From Rhodobacteraceae bacterium HLUCCA08 (GTDB taxonomy: Bacteria > Pseudomonadota > Alphaproteobacteria > Rhodobacterales > Rhodobacteraceae), in the NCBI GenBank assembly GCA_001314655.1, contig LJSF01000003.1, positions 86,275 through 150,274 of the forward strand: a DNA stretch of 64,000 bases, in the 5' to 3' direction. The notes under the pieces were generated by a model. The model had not been told where the DNA came from and made no database searches. It worked only from the letters and a program-made list of their open reading frames with translations. This document shows, in pieces, positions 8,801-17,964 of this stretch. How positions within the stretch are numbered: the stretch's first letter is position 1; each line of letters opens with the position of its first letter. The translations under genes and the position numbers were made by a program.

Positions 8801-10144
8801 CTAGTCCGGCGCCGAGCGTTCCGACCGCAGGGTCGATCCTTCCAGCATCTTGACCTCGCGCTGCGGGAACGGGATCGAAATCCCGTGTTCCTGGAACGCG
8901 TCCCACAGCGCCAGATAGACATTGCCGCGGATGTTGGTCAGCCCGCCGGCCGGGTCGTCGATCCAGAACCGCAGGATGTAATCGACCGAACTGTCGCCGA
9001 AACCGACGATATGGCAGACCGGCGGGCGAAAGTTCAGCACCCGATCGACCGATTGCGCCGCGTCGATGGCGATCCTGCGCACCTTGTGCGGGTCGTCCGC
9101 ATAGGCGGTGCCGAAATAGATATCGAGCCGGACAAAGGCGTTGGAATGGGACCAGTTGACCACCTGGGTGGTGATCAGGTCCTCGTTCGGGATCAGGTAT
9201 TCGCGCCCGTCCCGCGTGGTGATCGACACATAGCGCGCCCCCAGCGCGTTGATCCAGCCGAAGGTTTCGCCGACGGAGATCACGTCGCCGGGCTTGACCG
9301 ACTTGTCCAGCAGGATGATCACGCCCGACACCAGGTTCGACACCACCTTCTGCAACCCGAACCCGATGCCCACGCCGATCGCGCCGGACAGCACCGCCAG
9401 CCCGGTCAGATCGACCCCCACCAACCGCAGCCCGGCAAAGAAGGCCAGCGAATAGACCGCGATCTGCAGCGCCTTGACCGCCAGTTCCCGCATCGACGGG
9501 CTCAGATCCTCGTTCGCGCGGATCCGGCTGGCCGAGCCGCGGGCCAGCAGCCGTGCCACATAGATGAACAGCCCCAGCACGGCGATGGCGCGGATCAGCA
9601 GCCACAGGCTGAGCCGCGTGTCGCCCATCTCGAGCGCCGCGGAATCGAGCAGCCGCACCGCCTCGTCCGTCAGCCCGAGGATGTTCAGCGTGACCCAGGC
9701 CCAGGCGCCCCAGCGCACGATGCCGCGCAGCAGCCCGTTGCCGATGACCCGCGTGGCCAGGATCACGAACAGCCAGGCGGTGGCCAGGTTGGCGATGACC
9801 GCCAGCAAGTGGGTCCGCGACGGCCAGGTGATTTCGCGCATCACCGCGATGACGATCCAGATCAGCACCACGAAGACGATCCCGCGCATCCGCTTGTGCA
9901 CGGTCAGCAACGCCCGAAACCGCCATTTCGGCCAGCCTTCGCGCGAGCGCATCCATTCGTGCAGCCGCGGCCGGATGATGGCGGCAAGGATCCAGGCCAC
10001 GGCCAGGATCGCGATGGCGATCCCCACCTGATAGGCGTTCCAGGGCCGCAGCAGGCTTTGCAGGAAATCCGTGGCCTGGCCGATCAGGCCCTGGCCGATC
10101 TCGACCGCCTCGTCGGCCAGGTTGGGGGCGTCATCCGGTTCCAT
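8801..10144 (-). CDS. MscS-family mechanosensitive channel
   Basis: A protein of 447 residues, longer than E. coli MscS because of extra N-terminal membrane segments (five or six hydrophobic helices before residue 250). The pore helix and beta domain are clear: GAIGVGIGFGLQKVVSNLVSGVIILLDKSVKPGD, then GWINALGARYVSITTRDGREYLIPNE and the C-terminal domain with FWIDDP. Such channels release solutes on hypo-osmotic shock. It converges on the PLP lyase gene and has no partner genes. Confidence 0.92.
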   Translation of the reverse strand: MEPDDAPNLADEAVEIGQGLIGQATDFLQSLLRPWNAYQVGIAIAILAVAWILAAIIRPRLHEWMRSREGWPKWRFRALLTVHKRMRGIVFVVLIWIVIAVMREITWPSRTHLLAVIANLATAWLFVILATRVIGNGLLRGIVRWGAWAWVTLNILGLTDEAVRLLDSAALEMGDTRLSLWLLIRAIAVLGLFIYVARLLARGSASRIRANEDLSPSMRELAVKALQIAVYSLAFFAGLRLVGVDLTGLAVLSGAIGVGIGFGLQKVVSNLVSGVIILLDKSVKPGDVISVGETFGWINALGARYVSITTRDGREYLIPNEDLITTQVVNWSHSNAFVRLDIYFGTAYADDPHKVRRIAIDAAQSVDRVLNFRPPVCHIVGFGDSSVDYILRFWIDDPAGGLTNIRGNVYLALWDAFQEHGISIPFPQREVKMLEGSTLRSERSAPD

Positions 10145-10366
10145 TGCCCGTCACTCTGGCCGAGGTCCGCGCCCGCGTCCAGCGGCGTCGGGCACGGGAC
10201 AATCCGGCCGACCAGAGCATCGGTCACGCGGCGCCGTCCGGTTCGAACCGGCGCGGTCGGGGCCTGTCCGCATCGGTCCCGGTCCCGGGCCAGCGTGCAC
10301 CCGGCACCGTGCGGCCCGCGCGCCTTTCCCTTGCGAGGCGCCGGTCCGGGGTGTATCTGCCACAGG

Positions 10367-10453
10367 ATGAAACGGGTTTTCGACATGGACGACCGCGCCC
10401 GCCTGCCCTGGCGGTTCTTCGGCGCCACGCTGACGGTCCTGGCGCGCCTATAG
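10367..10453 (+). other. Short ORF, possible leader peptide upstream of leuC
   Basis: A 28-codon ORF (MKRVFDMDDRARLPWR, then a tail ending VLARL) stops 51 bases before the leuC start. It has four leucine codons in its second half, the last a CTA just before the stop, which is rare in this codon usage. A weak stem (GCGCCA/TGGCGC, 10422-10445) lies over its end. This suggests a transcription-attenuation leader, but the ribosome-binding site is poor and no strong terminator follows. The rest of 10145-10504 shows nothing else I can name. Confidence 0.3.
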
Positions 10454-10504
10454 GGTGGCGTCCCGTCCCCTTTTCCCCTGACATCCATGACCCCAGAGGA
10501 CCCC

Positions 10505-11908
10505 ATGTCCGGCAAGACACTCTATGACAAGATCTGGGAGGCCCACCTCGCCCACGAGGCCGAGGACGGCACCTGCCTTCTGTATATCGACCGCCACCTG
10601 GTGCACGAGGTGACCAGCCCCCAGGCCTTCGAAGGCCTGCGCATGGCCGGCCGCACCGTCCGCGCGCCCGAGAAAACCATCGCCGTGCCCGATCACAACG
10701 TGCCCACCACCCCGGGCCGCGAAAACCCCGACCAGATGCCCGAGGACAGCCGAATCCAGGTCGCCGCGCTGGATACCAATGCGCGCGATTTCGGCATCCA
10801 CTACTACCCGGTAAGCGACATCCGCCAGGGCATCGTCCATATCGTCGGCCCCGAACAGGGCTGGACCCTGCCGGGGATGACGGTCGTGTGCGGGGATTCG
10901 CATACGGCCACCCATGGCGCCTTCGGCGCGCTGGCCCATGGCATCGGCACCTCCGAGGTCGAACACGTCCTGGCCACCCAGACGCTGATCCAGAAGAAAT
11001 CCAAGAACATGAAGGTCGAGATCACCGGCAAGCTGCGCCCCGGTGTGACCGCCAAGGACATCACCCTGTCGGTGATCGGCGCGACCGGCACCGCCGGCGG
11101 CACCGGCTATGTCATCGAATATTGCGGCGAGGCGATCCGCGACCTGTCGATGGAAGGCCGGATGACCGTCTGCAACATGGCGATCGAGGGCGGTGCCCGC
11201 GCCGGCCTGATCGCGCCGGACGAAAAGACCTTCGACTACGTCATGGGCCGCCCCCACGCGCCCAAGGGCGCGCAATGGGAGGCCGCGCTGGCCTGGTGGA
11301 AGACGCTCTATTCCGACGATGACGCGCAGTGGGACAAGGTCGTCACCATCGCCGGCGAGGATATCGCCCCGGTCGTGACCTGGGGCACCTCGCCCGAGGA
11401 CGTGCTGCCGATCACCGCGACCGTGCCCGCCCCCGAGGATTTCAAGGGCGGCAAGGTCGAGGCTGCGCGCCGGTCGCTCGATTACATGGGGCTGACCCCG
11501 GGCCAGAAACTGTCGGATATCGAGATCGACACGGTCTTCATCGGGTCCTGCACCAATGGCCGGATCGAGGATCTGCGCGCCGCGGCCGAAATCCTCAAGG
11601 GCAAGACGATCAAGGTCAAGCGCGCCATGGTCGTGCCGGGATCGGGGCTTGTCCGCGCCCAGGCCGAGGAAGAGGGGCTGGCAGAGATCTTTCAGCAGGC
11701 CGGGTTCGAATGGCGCATGGCCGGCTGTTCCATGTGCCTTGCGATGAATCCCGATCAATTGTCCGAGGGCGAGCGCTGCGCCTCGACCAGCAACCGCAAC
11801 TTCGAGGGTCGCCAGGGCTACAAGGGGCGCACGCATCTTGTCAGCCCGGCCATGGCGGCGGCGGCAGCGGTCACCGGCAAGCTGACCGATGTGCGGGAAA
11901 TGATGTAA
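10505..11908 (+). CDS. leuC: 3-isopropylmalate dehydratase large subunit
   Basis: A protein of 467 residues, normal length. With LeuD it isomerises 2- to 3-isopropylmalate in leucine synthesis. The [4Fe-4S] ligands are present: Cys349 in GSCTNGR and Cys408/Cys411 in [30 protein letters not shown] and [10 protein letters not shown] are also visible. The ATG at 10505 follows AGAGGA and gives the standard [14 protein letters not shown] start; the in-frame ATG 18 bases upstream is less likely. leuD follows 84 bases downstream. Confidence 0.97.
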   Translation: MSGKTLYDKIWEAHLAHEAEDGTCLLYIDRHLVHEVTSPQAFEGLRMAGRTVRAPEKTIAVPDHNVPTTPGRENPDQMPEDSRIQVAALDTNARDFGIHYYPVSDIRQGIVHIVGPEQGWTLPGMTVVCGDSHTATHGAFGALAHGIGTSEVEHVLATQTLIQKKSKNMKVEITGKLRPGVTAKDITLSVIGATGTAGGTGYVIEYCGEAIRDLSMEGRMTVCNMAIEGGARAGLIAPDEKTFDYVMGRPHAPKGAQWEAALAWWKTLYSDDDAQWDKVVTIAGEDIAPVVTWGTSPEDVLPITATVPAPEDFKGGKVEAARRSLDYMGLTPGQKLSDIEIDTVFIGSCTNGRIEDLRAAAEILKGKTIKVKRAMVVPGSGLVRAQAEEEGLAEIFQQAGFEWRMAGCSMCLAMNPDQLSEGERCASTSNRNFEGRQGYKGRTHLVSPAMAAAAAVTGKLTDVREMM

Positions 11909-11936
11909 GGCGCGCGCTCATCAAGGCCGTCGCCCT

Positions 11937-11950
11937 GTCTTCGCGAAGAC
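11937..11950. repeat. 14-bp perfect palindrome between leuC and leuD
   Basis: GTCTTCGCGAAGAC is its own reverse complement and lies midway in the 84-base leuC-leuD gap. It could be an operator, a processing hairpin or chance in GC-rich DNA; nothing in the sequence decides between these. Confidence 0.35.
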
Positions 11951-11992
11951 GAGGCGAAGGCTCGGATGAGCGGCCCCGAAAAGGATACGACA

Positions 11993-12598
11993 ATGGAAAA
12001 GTTCTCCACCCTCACCGGGATCGCGGCACCCTTGCCGCTGGTCAATATCGACACCGACATGATCATCCCCAAGCAGTTCCTCAAGACGATCAAGCGCTCG
12101 GGCCTGGGCGTGAACCTGTTCGACGAGATGCGCTATGACCGGCAGGGCAACGAGATCGCCGATTTCGTGCTCAACCAGCCCGCCTATCGTGAGGCGAGCA
12201 TCCTGGTGGCAGGGGACAATTTCGGCTGCGGTTCCAGCCGCGAACATGCGCCCTGGGCGCTGCTCGATTTCGGCATCCGCTGCGTGATCTCGACCAGTTT
12301 CGCCGACATCTTCTACAACAATTGCTTCAAGAACGGCATCCTGCCGGTCGTCCTGCCGCAGGACGATGTCGCCAAGCTGATGGATGACGCCGAACGCGGC
12401 GCCAACGCGACCCTGACGGTCGACCTGGAAAGCCAGACCATCACCGGCCCCGACGGCGGCACGATCGCCTTCGAGGTCGACCCCTGGCGCAAGCATTGCC
12501 TGCTCAACGGGCTCGACGATATCGGGCTGACCCTGGAAAAGGCCGCGTCGATCGACGCCTTCGAGGCCCGCGCCGCGGCCGAACGCCCCTGGGTCTGA
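11993..12598 (+). CDS. leuD: 3-isopropylmalate dehydratase small subunit
   Basis: A protein of 201 residues, normal for LeuD. It forms the swivel domain of isopropylmalate isomerase together with LeuC. Visible are [16 protein letters not shown], the substrate-binding [17 protein letters not shown], and [20 protein letters not shown]. The ATG at 11993 has AAGGA about 10 bases upstream and gives the usual MEKF start; the earlier in-frame ATG at 11966 would add nine residues with no family support. A strong hairpin follows the stop. Confidence 0.97.
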   Translation: MEKFSTLTGIAAPLPLVNIDTDMIIPKQFLKTIKRSGLGVNLFDEMRYDRQGNEIADFVLNQPAYREASILVAGDNFGCGSSREHAPWALLDFGIRCVISTSFADIFYNNCFKNGILPVVLPQDDVAKLMDDAERGANATLTVDLESQTITGPDGGTIAFEVDPWRKHCLLNGLDDIGLTLEKAASIDAFEARAAAERPWV

Positions 12599-12623
12599 TC
12601 GAAATCGGCGCATCTGCCTGATT

Positions 12624-12650
12624 GCGCGGCATTCGACTGAAATGCCGCGC
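12624..12650 (+). terminator. Hairpin after leuD
   Basis: A perfect 10-bp stem (GCGCGGCATT with AATGCCGCGC) and a 7-base loop begin 26 bases after the leuD stop. There is no T-run, so it may act as a weak or Rho-assisted terminator, or as a 3'-end stabiliser. Confidence 0.5.
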
Positions 12651-12689
12651 AGATCGCGCCCGGCCATCCCGGCAATATTTCGCGGGAAT

Positions 12690-12727
12690 AACCAAGGCTT
12701 GTCCCATATGTAGTGGATGCCTTGGTT
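12690..12727. repeat. Inverted repeat in the leuD downstream gap
   Basis: Nine-base arms AACCAAGGC and GCCTTGGTT flank a 20-base interval. The gap from 12651 to 12935 contains no gene I can support and is somewhat less GC-rich than its neighbours; the repeat may mark the promoter region of the membrane protein gene downstream. Confidence 0.35.
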
Positions 12728-12935
12728 CGGCCTTTGGATGGTTGCAAACCCGCACCACTCTTGCCCCAAAAGCGCCCTGATCCTTGGGCTAATCTCGGAC
12801 CTGCACTTGCAGCACAATCGGGATCTGGGCAACATTATGGCAAAGTTGAGGCAGCTTGCCACAAACTGGCGAGTTCAGACTGGGACAAGGCGCCGGCATC
12901 GTATCGGCTCCGACCGGATTGAGGATAACGGGGCA

Positions 12936-13781
12936 GTGATTTCCCGAATGTTCAGCGCACTTGTGCGCGCAATGCTTGTCGTGCTGATGATCGCGACTCC
13001 GTCGATCCTGTTGCCCGGCACCACCGCCGACACGGCGCAGATCGTCGCGCTGCTCGGCATCGCCGCGGCACTGTTCACCTTCATCGAATACAATTCGACC
13101 TATCCCAGCCTGGTGGAGTTCCGCCAGGCCCCGCCCTTCAACCGCCTGCGGTTCCTCGGCCTGTTCGCGACGGTCTTTGCCCTGACCCTGATCGCCAAGG
13201 GCGTGCATGAGCCGACCACGCTGACCCGCCTGTTCGAGGCCATGGGCACCCGGATCGCCGAGGTGATGGATTTCCCCTATTCGCCGGTCCGCCTGATGGT
13301 GCTGATGCTGCCGCCCGAGGCGACCCATGATCTGGCCGCTTCGGTGCGCACGGCGGCCGGGCTCAGCTATCTTGTGTCGCTTCTGGCGCTGGGCGCCTTC
13401 GTGCTGATCCTGCGCATGACCGGATGGCCGACCCGGCACGGCAGTTTCAATGTCTGGGTGAACCTGCCCACCTTCGACCCCACCGCCGGTGGCGACGTGG
13501 TCGAACGGCTGGACCGGGACGCCTCGATCAACCTGATCCTCGGCTTTCTGCTGCCGTTCATCATCCCGGCGGTTGTGAAACTCGCCTCGGACCTGTTCAA
13601 TCCGATCAGTCTGCAGGATCCGCAGACGCTGATCTGGACGATGGCAGCATGGGCCTTCCTTCCCGCAAGCATGATCATGCGCGGCATCGCGATGAACCGG
13701 GTCGCGCGGATGATCTGCAAGCAGCGCCGCCGCGCCGCAGCCGCCCGCGCCGAGGCCGGCAAGGACCCGCTGCCCGCCTGA
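12936..13781 (+). CDS. Integral membrane protein, function unknown
   Basis: A protein of 281 residues with four to five membrane helices (about 5-28, 33-52, 63-85, 140-165, 195-220) and an Arg/Ala-rich cytoplasmic tail. Start chosen at GTG 12936, which has GAGG about 11 bases upstream; the open frame runs back to 12717 but that part is not hydrophobic and contains an inverted repeat. It overlaps the next gene region end to start. I recognise no domain. A similar membrane protein near leuD occurs in other Rhodobacterales as I recall, but no role is known to me. Confidence 0.6.
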   Translation: MISRMFSALVRAMLVVLMIATPSILLPGTTADTAQIVALLGIAAALFTFIEYNSTYPSLVEFRQAPPFNRLRFLGLFATVFALTLIAKGVHEPTTLTRLFEAMGTRIAEVMDFPYSPVRLMVLMLPPEATHDLAASVRTAAGLSYLVSLLALGAFVLILRMTGWPTRHGSFNVWVNLPTFDPTAGGDVVERLDRDASINLILGFLLPFIIPAVVKLASDLFNPISLQDPQTLIWTMAAWAFLPASMIMRGIAMNRVARMICKQRRRAAAARAEAGKDPLPA

Positions 13782-13795
13782 TCGCGGGTCTGGCC

Positions 13796-14857
13796 ATGGC
13801 TCTGGTCCTGGCCGTGCCGGGCCGGGCCGAGACCCTGCGCATCGCGGTCTTCGCCGCGCCGTTGTCGCGCGATGGGCCGGGCCTGTTGCTGCGCGATATC
13901 CTGCGGGCAGAGGACGACCAGATCGCCGCCACCGTGGCGATCATCGCCCAGGTCGATCCCGATATCCTGCTGCTGACCGATGTCGATCACGACACCGATC
14001 TTGTCGCCCTGACGGCCCTCGCCGAGATGCTGAATGCGGCCGGCGCGCCCTATCCGCATCGGTTCGCCCTGCGCTCCAATGCCGGGATGGCGACCGGGCT
14101 GGACCTGGACGGCAACGGCCGCGCCGGAGAGCCGCGCGATGCCCAGGGCTATGGCCGTTTTGCCGGCGATGGCGGGCTGGCGCTGCTGTCGCGATATCCC
14201 GTGCAGACCGATGCCGTGCGCGACCTGTCGGGCCTGCTGTGGCGCGACCTGCCCGGCGCCACCCTGCCCATGGTCGACGACGCGCCCTTCCCGTCGGCCG
14301 AGGCGCAGGCGGTTCAGCGGCTCGGCTCCACCGGCCATTGGGTCGTGCCGGTCAGCGTCGGGGACAGGACGCTCACGCTGATGGCCTGGTCCGCCACGCC
14401 ACCGGTCTTCGACGGGCCCGAGGATCGCAACGGGCTGCGCAACCGCGACGAATTGCGGCTGTGGCAGGTATTGCTGGATGGCGGGCTGGGCGCGTCGCCG
14501 GCACCGCCATTCGTGATCCTGGGCAATGCCCAGCTGGATCCGGTCGATGGCGACGGGATCAACGCCGCCATGGTCGACCTGCTGGCCGATCCGCGGCTGC
14601 AGGACCCGGCACCGCTTTCCGAAGGTGGCCGCCTGGCCGCCGATCCCGATCATCGGGGCGACCCGGCGCTGGATACCGCCGATTGGGACGGGCCGGGGAA
14701 CCTGCGGGTGGCCTATGTGCTGCCCTCGTCGGACCTTCGGGTGACCGGATCGGGCGTGTTCTGGCCCGCGCCGGACAGGCCCGAAGCAAGGTTACTGGGC
14801 GACGATGGGCTGGCCGCCGGGCCGCATCGGCTTGTCTGGGTGGACATCCTGCCCTGA
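13796..14857 (+). CDS. Endonuclease/exonuclease/phosphatase-family protein, exported
   Basis: A protein of 353 residues. An N-terminal hydrophobic stretch (MALVLAVPGRAE) resembles a short signal peptide, and the true start may be a CTG or GTG a few codons upstream. Features of the family are VDPDILLLTDVD (metal-site region), GLALLSRYPV, FVILGNAQLDP in place of the usual GDLN-DP, and RVAYVLPSSDL before the end. Replacement of the canonical GDFN motif by GNAQ suggests altered metal binding. A secreted phosphodiesterase-like role is inferred. The last 66 bases overlap the convergent oxidoreductase gene. Confidence 0.72.
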   Translation: MALVLAVPGRAETLRIAVFAAPLSRDGPGLLLRDILRAEDDQIAATVAIIAQVDPDILLLTDVDHDTDLVALTALAEMLNAAGAPYPHRFALRSNAGMATGLDLDGNGRAGEPRDAQGYGRFAGDGGLALLSRYPVQTDAVRDLSGLLWRDLPGATLPMVDDAPFPSAEAQAVQRLGSTGHWVVPVSVGDRTLTLMAWSATPPVFDGPEDRNGLRNRDELRLWQVLLDGGLGASPAPPFVILGNAQLDPVDGDGINAAMVDLLADPRLQDPAPLSEGGRLAADPDHRGDPALDTADWDGPGNLRVAYVLPSSDLRVTGSGVFWPAPDRPEARLLGDDGLAAGPHRLVWVDILP

Positions 14858-15700
14858 CCCGGCCCGGATCACCGTCGCGCGATCCGCGGGCCGGAAGTCG
14901 GGCAGATGCCGGGTGAACGCGGTGTCCGACAACCAATGCGGTGTGTCCCACAGATACCGCATCTCCAGAAGCTCGCGCGCCAGTTCCCAGAACGGGCTTG
15001 CCAGACGCATCATGCCCCAGGCAAAGCGCACCGTTTTCAGCGGCCGGCCCAATGCGGCTTCCAGCTCCGACCGGATGTCCTGCGTGGTCAGGCAATGGCC
15101 AGGAAAGGGGATATCCTCGAACCCGGCCAGATCGGCCCGCCTGTCGGCCAGCATCACCGCCGCCCGGGCCCAGTCGGGCAGGTAGCAGAAGGCATGCGGC
15201 ACCTCGACCCCGCCCGGCGTGGTGATCCGCCCGCGTCCGAGAGCCCGCAGGTAGATCATCGAGAACACGTCGTCGGCGCGATCCGGGTCGATGAAACTCC
15301 CGGCGCGCAGAACGATCGTGCGCACCGGGCTGTCACGATAGGCGGCCTCCAGGTCCTTGCGAAGCTGGCCCTTGCGCGAACAGGGGATCTGCGGCGTCGT
15401 TTCGGACCAGGGCGCCGGGGCGGTGCCGAAATTGTAGACGTTGCCGGGCAGGATCACGGTCGCACCGCTCGCCTTGGCCGCGGCGATCACCTGGGCGGTG
15501 ATCCGGGGCAATTGCCCCGCCCAGTCGTGATAATTCGGCGGGTTGAGCCCGTTGACGATGACATCGACGCCCCGCGCGGCAGCGGTCATGTCCGTGCCGC
15601 GCCGGTAGCGCCGGACATCCCAGCCGGCCGCCGCGAAAGCCGCGGCGCTATGGGCCCCCAGCTTTCCGCCGGCGCCGAGGATCAGAACACTCTGTTGCAT
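14792..15700 (-). CDS. NAD(P)-binding epimerase/reductase-type oxidoreductase
   Basis: A protein of 302 residues with an atypical-SDR Rossmann fold: VLILGAGGKLGAHSAAAF at the N-terminus, VILPGNVYNFG, and RTIVLRAGSFIDP. It resembles NAD-dependent epimerase/dehydratase proteins acting on unknown substrates. It is divergent from a LysR regulator with a 94-base gap holding inverted repeats, so that regulator probably controls it. Its 3' end runs 66 bases into the convergent phosphatase-family gene, which is unusual and suggests either a recent insertion of the pair or a recent extension of one frame. Confidence 0.8.
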   Translation of the reverse strand: MQQSVLILGAGGKLGAHSAAAFAAAGWDVRRYRRGTDMTAAARGVDVIVNGLNPPNYHDWAGQLPRITAQVIAAAKASGATVILPGNVYNFGTAPAPWSETTPQIPCSRKGQLRKDLEAAYRDSPVRTIVLRAGSFIDPDRADDVFSMIYLRALGRGRITTPGGVEVPHAFCYLPDWARAAVMLADRRADLAGFEDIPFPGHCLTTQDIRSELEAALGRPLKTVRFAWGMMRLASPFWELARELLEMRYLWDTPHWLSDTAFTRHLPDFRPADRATVIRAGSGQDVHPDKPMRPGGQPIVAQ

Positions 15701-15741
15701 GGGACCTCCTTTGAATATGTGTCGACCGGCAGGGTGAGGCC

Positions 15742-15796
15742 ATTCGTCATTGAAATGAATTGCCTGATTCCGAAGGTCGTGTATTCATGGATGAAT
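15742..15796. promoter_or_regulatory. Probable LysR operator region
   Basis: Two dyads with the same half-site occur between the divergent genes: ATTC...GAAT over 15742-15760, and ATTCAT-gg-ATGAAT at 15783-15796, which covers the first two bases of the LysR start codon. A LysR protein bound at the second site would repress its own gene. Inferred from position and symmetry. Confidence 0.45.
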
Positions 15797-16691
15797 GGGT
15801 AATCCTCTGCGCGATCTTGACTGGTCCCTGGTCCAGACCTTCCTTGCGGTGGCCGAGGGTGGCAGCCTGTCCGCCGCCGCGCGCGCTCTGGGCCTGAGCC
15901 AGCCGACACTGGGCCGGCAGGTCCGCGCACTTGAGGACACCCTGCGCGCCGACCTGTTCCTCCGCCATGCCCGCGGCCTGAGCCTGACCGACACCGGCGC
16001 CGCCCTGCTGGAACCCGCCCGCGCCATGCGCGAAGCGATGCACCGGATCGCCCTGACCGCCGCCGGGCGCGAGGCGCGGCTGGAGGGCACGGTGCGCCTG
16101 ACCGCCAGCGTGATGACGGCCCTGTTCCACCTGCCGCCGATCGTGGCCCGGATCCGCCGCGAGGAGCCCGACATCGCGATCGAGATCCTGCCCAGCGACA
16201 TCAGCCAGAACCTGCTGTATCGCGAGGCCGATATCGCCCTGCGCATGTATCGCCCGCGCCAGCTGGACCTGGTGACCCGCCACCTGGGCGAGATGAGGCT
16301 GGGAATGTATGCCGCGCGCGCCTATGTCGACCGCCGCGGTCGGCCTGCGGGTCCGCAGGATTTCCCGGACCATGACTTCATCGGCTACGATCAGGATCCG
16401 GCGATCGTCGACGGCATGAACGCCGCCGGCTTTCCGGTGACGCGCGACTTCTTTCGCACCCGCTGCGACGACAACGCGGTCTATTTCAATCTGCTGCGCG
16501 CCGGGTGCGGCCTGGGCTTTTCGCAACGGGTCGTGGCCCGGGATTTTCCCGACCTGGTCGAGATCCCGGTCGGGGTCGATCTGCCGACCCTGCCGGTCTG
16601 GCTGACCGCGCATCAGGCGATGCGCGACACGCCGCGGATCAGGCGGGTCTGGGACATGCTGGCCGAGGGTCTGGCGCCGCTGGTTTCTTGA
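15795..16691 (+). CDS. LysR-family transcriptional regulator
   Basis: A protein of 298 residues. The N-terminal winged HTH is clear (LVQTFLAVAEGGSLSAAARAL, then LSQPTLGRQVRALE and LFLRHARGLSLTDTG), followed by a substrate-binding domain (about 92-295). It is divergent from the NAD(P)-binding oxidoreductase and probably regulates it and itself. The ligand is unknown. The ATG at 15795 overlaps the second inverted repeat of the shared control region. Confidence 0.92.
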   Translation: MGNPLRDLDWSLVQTFLAVAEGGSLSAAARALGLSQPTLGRQVRALEDTLRADLFLRHARGLSLTDTGAALLEPARAMREAMHRIALTAAGREARLEGTVRLTASVMTALFHLPPIVARIRREEPDIAIEILPSDISQNLLYREADIALRMYRPRQLDLVTRHLGEMRLGMYAARAYVDRRGRPAGPQDFPDHDFIGYDQDPAIVDGMNAAGFPVTRDFFRTRCDDNAVYFNLLRAGCGLGFSQRVVARDFPDLVEIPVGVDLPTLPVWLTAHQAMRDTPRIRRVWDMLAEGLAPLVS

Positions 16692-16748
16692 CCCTGCCGG
16701 GGGGACCGGATAGGCGAAGGCGACCCGAATTTCCAAAGGAATGCCCCG

Positions 16749-17852
16749 ATGTCCGACCGTTCCCTATTGATCCTGCCCGGCGACGGGATCGGCCCCGAAG
16801 TCATGGCCGAGGTGCGCAAGGTCATCGCCTGGTATGGCGACAAGCGCGGCCTGGATTTCGACGTGAGCGAAGACCTGGTCGGCGGCGCCGCCTATGACGC
16901 CCATGGCACCCCGCTGACCGACGCGACGATGGACAAGGCGCAAGAGGTCGACGCGGTTCTGCTGGGCGCCGTCGGCGGGCCGCAATACGACGATCTGGAT
17001 TTCGGCGTGAAACCCGAACGTGGCCTGCTGCGCCTGCGCAAGGAAATGGACCTGTTCGCCAATCTGCGCCCGGCCCAGTGCTTCGACGCGCTGGCCGATT
17101 TTTCGTCGCTCAAGCGCGATGTGGTGGCGGGCCTCGACATCGTCATCGTGCGCGAACTGACCAGCGGCATCTATTTCGGCGAACCGCGCGGGATCATCAC
17201 CGAGAACAACGAACGCGTCGGCATCAACACCCAGCGCTACACCGAATCCGAGATCGAGCGCGTCGCCCGCGCCGCCTTCGACCTGGCGATGAAGCGCGGC
17301 AAGAAGCTGTGCTCGATGGAAAAGGCCAATGTCATGGAATCGGGCATCCTGTGGCGCGAGGTCGTGACCGAGGTCGGCAAGGATTACCCGGACGTGGCCC
17401 TGTCCCACATGTATGCCGATGCCGGCGCGATGCAGCTGTGCCGCTGGCCCAAGCAGTTCGACGTGATCGTCACCGACAACCTGTTCGGAGACCTGCTGTC
17501 GGATGCCGCGGCGATGCTGACCGGCAGCCTGGGCATGCTGCCCTCGGCCAGCCTCGGCCTGCCGATGGCCAATGGCCGGCCCAAGGCGATGTACGAACCG
17601 GTCCACGGTTCGGCCCCCGATATCGCCGGGCAGGGCAAGGCCAACCCGATCGCCTGTGTGCTGAGTTTCGCCATGGCGCTGCGCTATTCCTTCGATGAAG
17701 GGGCCGAGGCCGACCGGCTGGAGCAGGCCGTGAACCAGGTGCTGGCCGATGGCCTGCGCACCGCCGACCTGCTGGGCGAAGAGGGGGTCGAGCCGGTCTC
17801 GACCATCCAGATGGGCGATGCGATCGTCGCGGCGCTGGACGCGAGCCTCTGA
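16749..17852 (+). CDS. leuB: 3-isopropylmalate dehydrogenase
   Basis: A protein of 367 residues, normal. It oxidatively decarboxylates 3-isopropylmalate with NAD in leucine synthesis. Visible motifs are [33 protein letters not shown], the catalytic-region [14 protein letters not shown], and [27 protein letters not shown]. An AAAGGA lies upstream of the ATG. It is 4 kb from leuCD on the same strand, separated by a membrane protein, the phosphatase-family gene and the oxidoreductase/LysR pair. A clear terminator follows. Confidence 0.97.
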   Translation: MSDRSLLILPGDGIGPEVMAEVRKVIAWYGDKRGLDFDVSEDLVGGAAYDAHGTPLTDATMDKAQEVDAVLLGAVGGPQYDDLDFGVKPERGLLRLRKEMDLFANLRPAQCFDALADFSSLKRDVVAGLDIVIVRELTSGIYFGEPRGIITENNERVGINTQRYTESEIERVARAAFDLAMKRGKKLCSMEKANVMESGILWREVVTEVGKDYPDVALSHMYADAGAMQLCRWPKQFDVIVTDNLFGDLLSDAAAMLTGSLGMLPSASLGLPMANGRPKAMYEPVHGSAPDIAGQGKANPIACVLSFAMALRYSFDEGAEADRLEQAVNQVLADGLRTADLLGEEGVEPVSTIQMGDAIVAALDASL

Positions 17853-17875
17853 GCCATTCGCACGTGACGAAACCG

Positions 17876-17897
17876 GCGGCCCTGCGGGGCCGCTTTT
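17876..17897 (+). terminator. Factor-independent terminator after leuB
   Basis: A 7-bp stem GCGGCCC/GGGCCGC with a 4-base loop is followed by TTTTCGTTT, 24 bases after the leuB stop. Confidence 0.85.
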
Positions 17898-17964
17898 CGT
17901 TTGCCCCCTTTTGCGGGGCCCATCGTTAGTGCTAACGGTCGGGAAACCGGCAGGGGGGCGGCGT

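Noticed and set aside
6735..9956. A very long minus-strand open frame of more than 1000 codons covering rsfS, the PLP lyase and the MscS channel
   Set aside because: Only its final 120 codons (rsfS) show family features. The rest is an Arg/Gly/Ala-rich shadow of well-supported genes in other frames.
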